Position numbers and translations under genes: made by a program
The notes under the pieces: generated by a model
Seen by the model: only the letters and a program-made list of their open reading frames with translations
What the model was told of the DNA's origin: nothing
Databases searched by the model: none
In this document: one piece after another, positions 16,007-23,956 of the stretch
Numbering within the stretch: the first letter of the stretch is position 1
Layout of the letters: every line of letters begins with the position of its first letter
From: Legionella moravica DSM 19234
GTDB taxonomy: Bacteria > Pseudomonadota > Gammaproteobacteria > Legionellales > Legionellaceae
Direction of reading: 5' to 3'
Assembly (NCBI RefSeq): GCF_000423305.1
Contig: NZ_AUHS01000031.1
Coordinates: 1-38,718, forward strand
DNA: 38,718 nucleotides

Positions 16007-16123
16007 TGTTTTGCAACTGACAATAAAGCTTGACTTAGTTTAAAAGAAGCCGCTTTTGAGTAATTCTGGCTGTGCTGTTAGTTCAGTAAGTTGCAGCTTA
16101 TCTATTAACAGTTGCATATTCAT

Positions 16124-16582
16124 TTATTCTTCAATCAAATTGAGGCAATTGGTTATCAAATGGGTGACTTCATTAATAGAAAAATTGGGGCAATATCGAG
16201 GATATTTTCTATTCAAACCACCGGAATGTTTTTCTAATAGTTGCAGGTCATATTGGAACATATCCACTATATCAAATTTGTTTTTATCCCATCTATCATC
16301 TGGATGAACGCCAATACCACCGTCAAAAAGTAACCCATTTGGCAATCTAATTAATACATGCCAGCACTCATCAGAATTTTTTACCATGATAAAGGCAATG
16401 TTTACTCTTTCAGTAAACTTTTGATTCCAAATAGTATAAAAAGCATTAGCAAAAGGGCCACATGGACCGGAGTTTATTGCCGGTTCTCCAAAATTTTCAC
16501 CAGCAATTTTGACAAAGCCGTATAGGTTATTGATTTTTTCTGATAGTTCATTTAACAGAATCAAAGTGTTATGTTCATTCAT
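16124..16582 (-). CDS. Small protein with possible Cys-His-Asp triad
   Basis: A 152-residue protein without a signal peptide. It contains SGPCGPFANAF (C41), ECWHVLIRLPNG (H75) and LLFDGGIG (D87). The Cys-His-Asp order and the short spacing between the His strand and the Asp resemble papain-like or transglutaminase-like enzymes, including arylamine N-acetyltransferase-type folds and phage-type structural peptidases. No exact family is recognised. It is the last gene of a three-gene operon: 17 bases after the acetyltransferase at 16600, with AAGAGGG before its ATG. The context (nucleotidyltransferase and acetyltransferases) suggests a role in modifying a small molecule or protein. Confidence 0.72.
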   Translation of the reverse strand: MNEHNTLILLNELSEKINNLYGFVKIAGENFGEPAINSGPCGPFANAFYTIWNQKFTERVNIAFIMVKNSDECWHVLIRLPNGLLFDGGIGVHPDDRWDKNKFDIVDMFQYDLQLLEKHSGGLNRKYPRYCPNFSINEVTHLITNCLNLIEE

Positions 16583-16599
16583 ATTTAAACCCTCTTAAT

Positions 16600-17481
16600 C
16601 TATGCATGCGACAACAGGGGAAACATCAACTGATTTTCATCGAATAAAGCAGTTTTTTCTGTCTCAACAAAAAGCATTTCATCCTTTTCTTTTTCATCGA
16701 TAGGAATTATCTCATAGGATGAACAATCCGTGGGGACAAAACCAAGTCGCACAGTATCTATGGTTTCATCACTCAAAGCATGGATAACATCGTTTAAATT
16801 TTGCTCTTTTTTGCTAAATACGTCTAATAAATGGAGTTGTCGTCCATTTATTTCGGCAATGGCGATGGTATCCAATTCAGGGAGATAGAAGACATTATTT
16901 TTATATACCGTGATGCCGTAAAACATGATCAAATCGGCATTTTCTTGCATGGAAATCTTGCCAAATGGACAGGTGTTTTGCGCATAATTATGAAGCTTTT
17001 CTCTATTTTCTTTATTATCCATATCCAATTTAACAAAGTTAGCATGTATTCTGGATGTGATTGTGCGCTGGTATTGATATTCTTTAACTGACTTAAATCC
17101 AAGTTTAGGATAAAAGCTCCATACGCTTGAATTAGCAAAAAGATAAATCAAATGGCTATCTGCTTTCCAATCTTCAAAGACCTTTTCCATGAGTCTTCGA
17201 CTTAAGCCTTGATTTCTGTAAGCTTCATCTGTCATCACAGTGCCAATCTGGATGGCTCTTTGGCTATGACCAAAGATGCTAAAATCCATGATATTCACTG
17301 AAACATTGGCAATGGCGTGCTCTCCATCAAACAAGGTATAGGGGATGTATTTATCTCGCCAATAGCCGGATTGGTACCATTCTTCAAAAGATAAATCAAA
17401 GGTATTAACTGCAAGGCGATTAAACGCGGCGCGTTTTTTATCCTCTTGTTGGTAACCCTTAAAAAAAGTAAGCTCTTTCAT
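16600..17481 (-). CDS. GNAT-family N-acetyltransferase
   Basis: A 293-residue protein with an N-terminal GNAT domain (residues 1-150). Motif A reads IGTVMTDEAYRNQGLSRRLM (R-N-Q-G-L form), followed by YLFANSSVWSFYPKLGFKSV, the usual C-terminal part of the fold. Residues 155-293 form a second, weaker domain, perhaps a degenerate GNAT-like half as in Eis-type enzymes. The ATG overlaps the TGA of the 17478 gene (ATGA), indicating translational coupling, and AGGTG lies 6 bases upstream. With that gene and 16124 it forms an operon. The acceptor is unknown. Confidence 0.87.
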   Translation of the reverse strand: MKELTFFKGYQQEDKKRAAFNRLAVNTFDLSFEEWYQSGYWRDKYIPYTLFDGEHAIANVSVNIMDFSIFGHSQRAIQIGTVMTDEAYRNQGLSRRLMEKVFEDWKADSHLIYLFANSSVWSFYPKLGFKSVKEYQYQRTITSRIHANFVKLDMDNKENREKLHNYAQNTCPFGKISMQENADLIMFYGITVYKNNVFYLPELDTIAIAEINGRQLHLLDVFSKKEQNLNDVIHALSDETIDTVRLGFVPTDCSSYEIIPIDEKEKDEMLFVETEKTALFDENQLMFPLLSHA

Positions 17482-18788
17482 TTGTTCACCTGATAAGCCA
17501 TCTTGTAATTAATGAACCTCACCCCATTTGTTTCAACAATCTGTTTTTCCATCAGAGTAAATCCAATAGCTTCGCAGGCTGCTTTTGCTGTAATGCTGGC
17601 CTCTGTTGTTAATTGCTTCAAGTCTTGTGCTTTTGCAAAATCAAGCCACTTGGAAAAAATTAATCGAGCAACCCCTTGGCGCTGATAATCCTTATGGACA
17701 TACAACCGGTCAATATAGCCTTCTTGGGTCATATCTCCAAAACCAACCATTTGGCCGTTATCCTCCACTACCCAGGCAATCCGGTTTAACATCACCTGAA
17801 AGCGTTCAATAAAAAGTTTGGCATCAGGCGCCCATGCATCCAGTTGGGCTTGGTCGTAGTCTTTTTTATTAACATGATGAACAGTGTTAAAAAATAACTC
17901 AGCACAAGGTGCTATATCCTCTTTCTTTAAAAGCCTTATTATAAAAGTGGGGGGCATCAGCTGGATGCGTTTGCAGGGATCTAGTAGATTGACGGATGAT
18001 TTAAGTTCGTTAATGTTCTGTAGCATCAAATCGGCACAAGGTTTTAAAGATTCTTTAATATCTTCCCAACATTCTTCCTTCTTGCCGATACAGATCTCTT
18101 TAGCCCTATTCATCACTGCTTTGTGAGTTTCCGGCAACCGCACTATCACCCAATCAGCCGCATCAGGCTTGGATCGAATCTTATTTGTTTCTAAGGTACT
18201 CCAAATACGCGCCAAGGTTAGCAGCACATTTCGAGTATCATCTCTGATATCGGCTGCAAGTCTATCCAGATCTTGAAGCATCGCATTAATAAAATCAACG
18301 TAGGGAACTGGCGCTAAAATTTTTTCAGACTTCTTCCCATACAAGGTCTGACTCTTCAATAAAACCTGAGTGATAATCAAAGCAAGATCGGGCATTTCAT
18401 AATTCTGTGGTTCAATCTCACCCATTTCAAAAGAATCTCTTAACCATTCTCCATATTGAAAATCAAAACGAGGGGGATAATGCCAGGGGTTAACTGCACC
18501 TTTTTCAACAACCGTCATTTCTATAGGCCGTTTTGCGCTTTTCATGTAACGGCCTGATATGTGAAGCAGGTGTTTCGTCAATTCATTCTTTTCACTCAAG
18601 GTTGTGGCATGATTGGTTACAACGAATAAGTCAATATCACTGTATTTTTGTAAACCACCCACAAGGGCTGAACCATAGAGATAAACGCCCAAAAGATTGT
18701 CACCTAAAACTTTAGTGACTAAATTAATACATTCATTGATTTGTTGCGCATCAGGATTGGGTTCTATTTTTTCTTTAGGATAATTCAT
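17478..18788 (-). CDS. Aminoglycoside nucleotidyltransferase-acetyltransferase fusion
   Basis: A 436-residue two-domain protein. Residues 1-265 match the AadA/ANT(3'')-ANT(9) family: G39-S40, D51-x-D53 (metal site, YLYGSALVGG then YSDIDLFV), E90 in RPIEMTVV (catalytic base position), FDFQYGEWLR, DDTRNVLLTLARIW and AADWVIVRLP. Such enzymes adenylylate spectinomycin and, in some, streptomycin. The tryptophan used for streptomycin by AadA, just before the DDTRN motif, is not evident. Residues 275-436 are a complete GNAT domain of YafP-like type, with motif A YVHKDYQRQGVARLIF. No stop or frameshift separates the domains. Comparable drug-modifying fusions exist (for example ANT(3'')-AAC(6') in Serratia). 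It is the first gene of a three-gene operon. Confidence 0.87.
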   Translation of the reverse strand: MNYPKEKIEPNPDAQQINECINLVTKVLGDNLLGVYLYGSALVGGLQKYSDIDLFVVTNHATTLSEKNELTKHLLHISGRYMKSAKRPIEMTVVEKGAVNPWHYPPRFDFQYGEWLRDSFEMGEIEPQNYEMPDLALIITQVLLKSQTLYGKKSEKILAPVPYVDFINAMLQDLDRLAADIRDDTRNVLLTLARIWSTLETNKIRSKPDAADWVIVRLPETHKAVMNRAKEICIGKKEECWEDIKESLKPCADLMLQNINELKSSVNLLDPCKRIQLMPPTFIIRLLKKEDIAPCAELFFNTVHHVNKKDYDQAQLDAWAPDAKLFIERFQVMLNRIAWVVEDNGQMVGFGDMTQEGYIDRLYVHKDYQRQGVARLIFSKWLDFAKAQDLKQLTTEASITAKAACEAIGFTLMEKQIVETNGVRFINYKMAYQVNK

Positions 18789-18897
18789 GGCAATAATCCA
18801 ATATTACTGATGACGAAAAACCACAGTTTGCCTTCCAAGAAGGGCTGGTTTCATCTAGAGTATGGGTTAATTCGATGAGGTGATAGGGAAATTTCAT
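18775..18897 (-). pseudogene. Truncated cyclase-family gene, N-terminus
   Basis: A 40-codon frame beginning MKFPYHLIELTHTLDETSPS and ending after CGF...LDYCHELS. The LTHTL...SW...CGF..LDY pattern is the start of cyclase/kynurenine-formamidase-type proteins, whose HxGTHxD metal site would come later and is absent. The frame runs over the start of the nucleotidyltransferase fusion gene and stops 14 bases inside it. It therefore looks like a broken gene whose remainder was replaced when the fusion gene arrived; its leader may now supply the promoter for that operon. Confidence 0.5.
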
Positions 18898-19073
18898 TTT
18901 ATTATTTCACCCTTTTGGTAAACCATAATATCAAATCATCATCCAAAAGTGATTGGAATATAGTGCTTTGAATAAATTGTATCATATAGTGCGATTGAAG
19001 TAGGTGCTGAATATTGGCAATCGTGTTTTAGTCTGTTTTTGGGATTTGAAGTCCAATGGTACGAAAATGTACG

Positions 19074-19538
19074 CTAAGGAAGCTCGGATAATTTTTTTTC
19101 CATGATAATAGTTCTTTCTTCCCCATAGTACTCATCGCGCAAAGCGTTATACCCAATCTTTCGATAAAATCCCTCCGCAGTAATTGAAGAGGATACTGTC
19201 AAGCAGGAAATATTTTCTTTACGTGCCACTTCTTCCAAATAGTGCATTAACAATGCTCCTGATTTTTTACCTTGCTTACTGGGTAGTACAAAAACTGTAC
19301 GTACCATGTTTCCTTCAAGACTTGCTGTGCCAATAATTTGGTCCTTTTCTGTTATGACAAAAATTTTTCTCAGTTTCATTTTCGTAGCTATTTGCTCTGT
19401 AGAGAAATTTTTAATCACTGAATTAATCACACTCTCCGAGTAATCCTTCGCGTTTACTTTTTTGAGTGATTGAATGATAACATGACTGATTGCTTCGGCA
19501 TCAGCAAGTGTTGCTCTTCGTATACATAAATTGGCCAT
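19074..19538 (-). CDS. GNAT-family N-acetyltransferase
   Basis: A 154-residue acetyltransferase from the ATG at 19538 (an ATG 12 codons earlier lies within the HTH relic). Motif A is seen as VRTVFVLPSKQGKKSGALLM (Q-G-K-K-S-G form) and the C-terminal half as FYRKIGYNALRDEYYGEERT. It resembles small GNAT proteins that act on amines or protein targets. It has no operon partner: a 285-base interval follows before the nucleotidyltransferase operon. The proteins of this window include at least four intact GNAT domains, of which this is one. Confidence 0.85.
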   Translation of the reverse strand: MANLCIRRATLADAEAISHVIIQSLKKVNAKDYSESVINSVIKNFSTEQIATKMKLRKIFVITEKDQIIGTASLEGNMVRTVFVLPSKQGKKSGALLMHYLEEVARKENISCLTVSSSITAEGFYRKIGYNALRDEYYGEERTIIMEKKLSELP

Positions 19539-19542
19539 AATT

Positions 19543-19677
19543 CTATTTTTCTTCTCTTTCTTTAAGGTATTCATACAGTGTTGGTTTTGAAATACCCATC
19601 ATCTGGCAAATTTCTTGAAAGGAGACGATAGTATCTATATTCAGATTTTTAAACCTCCAATCAACAAGTGGCTTTTG
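19543..19677 (-). pseudogene. HTH/recombinase C-terminal relic
   Basis: A 44-residue open stretch without a start, ending in TAG at 19543-19545. It reads ...IVSFQEICQMMGISKPTLYE YLKEREEK at its end. This is a helix-turn-helix like that at the C-terminus of serine resolvases/invertases or small transposon regulators. It is bounded upstream by a stop and overlaps the end of the acetyltransferase relic, so it is a leftover from a mobile element. Confidence 0.4.
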
Positions 19678-19913
19678 TTACCTCTGTCTCATACCCCTTA
19701 CCCCAGTGTTTCTTATGAAAACGATAACCAATTTCTATTTCTGGTTGTAAATCATAGTATCCATAAATCGTTCAATATCCCTACGTGTGATTGAGGTCTT
19801 TGTATAGTAAATCGCTGTACGTCAGGATCTGAGCGCAATTGGAGAATATCTTCAAAATGGCTTCGTTCAGTAAAACTAATGGTTAAGCGATTGGTTTTTA
19901 GAAAGTCGGTCAC
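19661..19913 (-). pseudogene. Broken RimJ/RimL-like acetyltransferase
   Basis: A GTG at 19913 opens a frame VTDFLKTNRLTISFTERSHF that resembles the start of ribosomal-protein acetyltransferase-like GNATs. It stops after about 55 codons. A second frame then resumes the family pattern with PEIEIGYRFHKKHWGKGYET (the H-W-G-K-G-Y acetyl-CoA motif) and stops at 19661. The frame change and the missing C-terminal half show that the gene is dead. It marks the junction between cargo and the conjugation operon. Confidence 0.6.
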
Positions 19914-19943
19914 GTTAGTCTCTTGATATCAATCTATAAGTTA

Positions 19944-21881
19944 TCAAATTGATTTCATTAAAGGTAGTCTAACTTTAAATAAATCTCCTCCGTTAGTTAG
20001 AATAAATGCTTGACCTTTAGGTAATGAAACTATATCGTCCACCCCAATCATAGGCACAGAAGAAGTCTGGACTCGATCTTCATTAGTCGTATTAAAATAA
20101 ATCCCATCATCCCCATGCGGCGTATCGTTAACCATAGAAACCTGCGTATGTCCAACAACACCAACTTGAGGTAGGACTTTAACCAGTAAATTGGCTGTTT
20201 CTTCATTTTTAACACGCAGCATAATCAATGTATTAAAATTTCCTTCGGATACTTCTGCTTTAGCCTTGGAGCCAAGTGCAACCTCCATATCCTGGATAGT
20301 TTGAGCATAAGCGGTGACCTGAAACCCAGCCCCACCTGCTTTATTAAGTATCTTCACAAAGGAATCTTGGATAATCTCTGACAATTCATCGCAGTGCAGA
20401 TTTAAAGTATATCGTGCGTTGGGTTCTTTATAGATTTTACCAGCAGTAGATACCAGATCAGACAAGATGGCTTTACCTACAGCTTGAGCAATATTGGGAT
20501 TAGTAAGGCTGTCTAAACCAATATAAAGCACTTTCTTATTTTTAATTATATCCATCAGCTCAATTTCACCTGGATGAGCTTTTGACGACAGGATTTTTGA
20601 GGCATTACTCTTATTGATTTCAGACAGTACAGGACCAACACTGGCCGTGATTTTGTCGTAATAATGTTTATCCATAATGGCTGCATCGTAGAGGTCTATT
20701 AAGATTTGGTCGTGTAGGGCTTCAGCATTGTTGCTTTTGATGGTTTTGTTGATGTGGTCTTTGACATACTGAATGACCGCCTGGTGGCGTTCCATTGGGG
20801 ATTTTGTCTTATTATTTTTTCCTATTTTACTATCGTGTTCCTCGATGATTTCATCTATCTCTTGATGATAATTAGGATAGTGGTTAGGCAGAATTTTATC
20901 AGCATAGGACATTAACAGTTGTTCTAATCGACTAATATAGAAGGCTATTGTTTGATAGGTAATGGGTTGATTCATTTCTTCCAGGCATATAGCAACAATA
21001 TTAACGTATTTCCATGCGAAGGCTGCGAACTGTTTTCCCTCTCCCTCTGCGGAGATTGCATCGGTGATGCGTGTGGCAACTTCGCTGATTTGGTCGAAGT
21101 TCTTTAAAGGGTTGTATTGTGCAGATTGTTCTGGAAAGCCTAAATGTACTATTTTGAAATCTTCTATTCGTCCTGATACTTTACAGGCTGCGATCATATC
21201 TCTAACCAGATCTTGATCACCTTTGGGGTCTACAACAATGACAGCATCACCGTTGCGGATGTCTTGGTTAATCAAAATGCTGGCTAAACGGGTTTTCCCC
21301 ACTCGGGTTGTACCAACAACGAAAGTGTGGCCTACTCGTACATCTTGAGGGATGTATACAGGTTTATCTTCTTCGCCTACACCATGCAAAAATGGACTAC
21401 CGCCAACAGGTGGATCAGGTCTAAAAGGGTTTAATTTTGAATTGGTATTTAGCCATTTGGCTAGCTTTGTATGTTCATGGTTTTGGCAGAATCTTCTGGC
21501 AAGCTGGTAGCAACAGCTTCGTTGCATGAACTTTTCATTTTTGACTTGTTTAATTTGATGCAGTTTTTGGGTATGGCTTGGTCGCCAGCGAAAGCCTTTG
21601 CCCAGGAACAACCAGTTTTTGGATAAAGGTATTTGTGTGGTGGATAGGGCATAGGTGGGCATGGCTAATAATCTTCGGTGATAGCGTTTTACTTTTATTG
21701 CTTGCCAGGCTCTATAAGTTCCAGGGATTAATAATGCGAGCGCAGCATATAATCCCATAGTTTGTGTTAGTAAAAACAAATGCGGTTGAGTATATGCCAG
21801 TAAGGCTAGAGACAAACAGGTAATGGCTGACCAGGCTTCTGTTGGTTCTCTTAATAGGTTATTAATAGGGTAATTGCTCAT
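19944..21881 (-). CDS. TraD-like type IV coupling ATPase
   Basis: The 645-residue coupling protein of the conjugation system (TraD, SXT/TOL/PFGI-1 class). Two membrane helices near the N-terminus (about 18-55) anchor it in the inner membrane. The cytoplasmic ATPase has Walker A G190-T-T-R-V-G-K196-T197, the strand VIVVDPKGD after it, and the Walker B LNLHCDELSE. It would hand the relaxase-DNA complex to the secretion channel. AGG-rich CGGGAG lies 6 bases before the ATG, which overlaps the upstream stop (ATGA). It is the last gene of the minus-strand conjugation run; degraded cargo follows. Confidence 0.92.
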   Translation of the reverse strand: MSNYPINNLLREPTEAWSAITCLSLALLAYTQPHLFLLTQTMGLYAALALLIPGTYRAWQAIKVKRYHRRLLAMPTYALSTTQIPLSKNWLFLGKGFRWRPSHTQKLHQIKQVKNEKFMQRSCCYQLARRFCQNHEHTKLAKWLNTNSKLNPFRPDPPVGGSPFLHGVGEEDKPVYIPQDVRVGHTFVVGTTRVGKTRLASILINQDIRNGDAVIVVDPKGDQDLVRDMIAACKVSGRIEDFKIVHLGFPEQSAQYNPLKNFDQISEVATRITDAISAEGEGKQFAAFAWKYVNIVAICLEEMNQPITYQTIAFYISRLEQLLMSYADKILPNHYPNYHQEIDEIIEEHDSKIGKNNKTKSPMERHQAVIQYVKDHINKTIKSNNAEALHDQILIDLYDAAIMDKHYYDKITASVGPVLSEINKSNASKILSSKAHPGEIELMDIIKNKKVLYIGLDSLTNPNIAQAVGKAILSDLVSTAGKIYKEPNARYTLNLHCDELSEIIQDSFVKILNKAGGAGFQVTAYAQTIQDMEVALGSKAKAEVSEGNFNTLIMLRVKNEETANLLVKVLPQVGVVGHTQVSMVNDTPHGDDGIYFNTTNEDRVQTSSVPMIGVDDIVSLPKGQAFILTNGGDLFKVRLPLMKSI

Positions 21882-22207
21882 AGTCGGCTCCCGATCATCA
21901 AGGCATCAATAAATACAAAAATAGCCAGCAGATACCAACGAGCTTTTAAGGCGATGCTCAGCTGTTCTGTGGTAAGTTGGTGTTGATTCTGTAAGCGTGA
22001 AATTAGTCTTGGCCATAATAGAATAAGGGCTAAATAGAGCGCTCCATGCAGACCAAGAAATAATGGTTGAATGGTAGTGACCGTGCTTTGCCAGTGTGCT
22101 AGTAGATTGCTATTAATGAACGAAGGCGCAATTACTAGTAAGGCAATCATTGGTAAAATGGTTTGAATTAATACTATAATGGATGAACGGATGTAATGTT
22201 TAATCAT
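21878..22207 (-). CDS. Small inner-membrane protein beside TraD
   Basis: A 109-residue protein with three predicted membrane helices (IIVLIQTILPMIALLVIAPS; residues 46-66; and LAIFVFIDALMIG near the end). No family is recognised with certainty. Its place immediately before traD, with a 4-base overlap, suggests a helper of the coupling protein. GGAG lies 8-9 bases before the ATG. The 5' end of this gene is crossed by the promoter of the plus-strand small gene at 22222. Confidence 0.75.
   Translation of the reverse strand: MIKHYIRSSIIVLIQTILPMIALLVIAPSFINSNLLAHWQSTVTTIQPLFLGLHGALYLALILLWPRLISRLQNQHQLTTEQLSIALKARWYLLAIFVFIDALMIGSRL
22150..22180 (+). promoter_or_regulatory. Possible promoter of the 57-residue plus-strand gene
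   Basis: TTGGTA (22150-22155), 19 bases, TATAAT (22175-22180), on the plus strand, 41 bases before the ATG at 22222. It lies inside the minus-strand gene 21878-22207, so transcription from it would run antisense to that gene's start. The spacer is 2 bases longer than ideal. Confidence 0.4.
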
Positions 22208-22221
22208 AGGGATAACTCCAA

Positions 22222-22395
22222 ATGAGAAAGATATTTCGGTTGTTGGCGGTCGTTCTTGATGCCATTGTCGGAGTGGCAGAGGATAAACCTGCCAAACGCT
22301 ATATGTCTGTTTATGAGGCTCAAGATAAACTTGATAATGGTTTGATCACTATTCGTGAATACAATGAAGCCTTTGAACGTAAGGACGTGCTTTAA
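22222..22395 (+). CDS. 57-residue SHOCT-like protein, opposite to the operon
   Basis: A small gene on the plus strand in the only real gap of the minus-strand conjugation run. It ends 5 bases before the traG-like stop and begins 14 bases from the start of the 21878 gene. The protein begins MRKIFRLLAVVLDAIVGVAE, a short basic-hydrophobic segment, and ends in LDNGLITIREYNEAFERKDVL, which resembles the short C-terminal SHOCT-type helix pair (L-x-x-G-x-I-T-x-x-E-Y/F). The minus strand here gives only a random-looking frame. AGGG lies about 10 bases before the ATG. The promoter candidate is at 22150-22180. Role unknown; being convergent with the T4SS run, it may be expressed on its own. Confidence 0.6.
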   Translation: MRKIFRLLAVVLDAIVGVAEDKPAKRYMSVYEAQDKLDNGLITIREYNEAFERKDVL

Positions 22396-22400
22396 CATAT

Positions 22401-23954
22401 TCATCGAATTCCTTTTGAAATAATTTTTACTCCTGTCTTGGCTACGTCCATACCGGATTGCGTCATGCTTTCACTCTGCCTATCTGAACCGTTAACCAAA
22501 TCCATAAGACCAGCCCCAGCGTCACCGCCAAAATGACTTGATAATCTCAGCAATAAAACAGGCGCGACAAAGTAAAACATCACAGCCATATTCTTCATAG
22601 CAGAAATCGCATCGTTTTCACCTAATGGGTCAAGCACTGAACGTTCAAGAAATCCGACTAAATGCCAGAGGTATTGAAGAAAAATAGCCATGACAAATAA
22701 GGCGCACAGGCTGCCTAATGCTCGGGTGCTGTAGCAGCTCAAAGACAAAACCATTGGGGTGAGAATGATTAAAAAGAACATGAAAAACGCCTGCATTACA
22801 GGTAAGGTTTGCATGATGGCTTCTCTTTTTAATGGGGTAGATGTCCATGATTTTGTCCATTGTCCGACATTGACCAAGCTATGGGTAATGGCAGATGCGA
22901 CCTTTCCATTGTTATTATCCATGAAGCTTTGAACAGAACTGGTCTGCATGTCTCTGCTTTCTTGCAAGAGCATTTTCGCAATAAAATCTTCTGCGCTGAT
23001 GTCTGCTTTCCAGGCTTTCGGGTGTTTCACTTTATATTGGCGAACCCTATCCAGCATGGCGTAGTAATTTAGATGTTTGTTAAAAACACTGGCTTGATTA
23101 GAGACTTCAACCAGGTCAGTTTTGATTTTGCTCCACCATTGCTGACAGCTAGGGTAGCCGTCTTCTGGCAATTGCTCTGGTGGTATATCACCGCGATTAG
23201 CCGCTTTTTCAAGATTACGATTAGGGGCTTGATGGAAAGTAAAACCAGGCACAGGTTTACGTGCATGAAGTTTGCTGTAATACATTTTTTGCAGGATTTT
23301 AGAACCCATCCAGTTTAGATCATCCTCACCGCCATAGCGTTTTAGCATAGGATCTAATTCACTGGCTTTGTGCTTCTCACTGTTGAATTGCGTTCTCGCT
23401 TCGATAAAACATTGTCTATGAAAATCCAGAGCTTGTTTGCGAATATTCTGTGGCAGGTAGGTTGATACCAAGTCGCCTTGAATGGACTGTAAACTGTCAG
23501 TGCAGCCCGTTACTTTCATGAGACTGTAAGTAAAGCTCGACATAAAGTTCTGAATGATGGCAAAACCTATGGGAATTTTGACTTGGTTAGTCAGCAGATC
23601 TGCAAAGGCTTCATCATAAGTTGTTCCGCTGTCGCCAATGACCGCAGTCGTTGGGTTTTTTAGGCCACACAGGGGTTTAAACTGTAGGGCTTTGGTTTCC
23701 AACGGTACACAAGGATAGACAAATAAGCTGCATATCAGGAAAGTAACTGCCAGTTCATAAAGAAAATTATTTAAAGCGTGTTCAACCGCATAGAACGCAC
23801 CTGCGGGATTGAGCACGTTTTTAAGAAAGCGATAACCAATGGCCAAAAAGCCAAGGTACAAAAGCCCTGTTTGCCACAGGGCGTTGAATAGAACCTCATA
23901 CTGTTGCCAGCCTAGATAGGTGGTGTAGAGGGATAAAGGGTTAAAAACAATCAT
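22401..23954 (-). CDS. TraG-like mating-pair protein
   Basis: A 517-residue polytopic inner-membrane protein of the TraG N-terminal family found in GI-type conjugation systems. Helices near residues 20-45 and 65-85 are followed by a long periplasmic region with several cysteines (CVPLETKALQFKPLCGLKNP; CTDSLQS), and another helix group lies at about 385-480. Such proteins stabilise mating pairs and help assemble the pilus. AGGAG lies 7 bases before the ATG, within the end of the upstream gene, which is separated by 2 bases. Unlike F-plasmid TraG, the long C-terminal entry-exclusion domain is absent, as is usual in this class. Confidence 0.85.
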   Translation of the reverse strand: MIVFNPLSLYTTYLGWQQYEVLFNALWQTGLLYLGFLAIGYRFLKNVLNPAGAFYAVEHALNNFLYELAVTFLICSLFVYPCVPLETKALQFKPLCGLKNPTTAVIGDSGTTYDEAFADLLTNQVKIPIGFAIIQNFMSSFTYSLMKVTGCTDSLQSIQGDLVSTYLPQNIRKQALDFHRQCFIEARTQFNSEKHKASELDPMLKRYGGEDDLNWMGSKILQKMYYSKLHARKPVPGFTFHQAPNRNLEKAANRGDIPPEQLPEDGYPSCQQWWSKIKTDLVEVSNQASVFNKHLNYYAMLDRVRQYKVKHPKAWKADISAEDFIAKMLLQESRDMQTSSVQSFMDNNNGKVASAITHSLVNVGQWTKSWTSTPLKREAIMQTLPVMQAFFMFFLIILTPMVLSLSCYSTRALGSLCALFVMAIFLQYLWHLVGFLERSVLDPLGENDAISAMKNMAVMFYFVAPVLLLRLSSHFGGDAGAGLMDLVNGSDRQSESMTQSGMDVAKTGVKIISKGIR

Positions 23955-23956
23955 GA

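Noticed and set aside
16056..16307. 83-codon plus-strand frame behind the second LuxR-type gene
   Set aside because: It starts with TTG, lacks a ribosome site and mostly mirrors the 16124-16582 gene.
22204..22404. 66-codon minus-strand frame in the operon gap
   Set aside because: Its protein looks random and it overlaps both neighbours; the plus-strand frame at 22222-22395 is far more protein-like.
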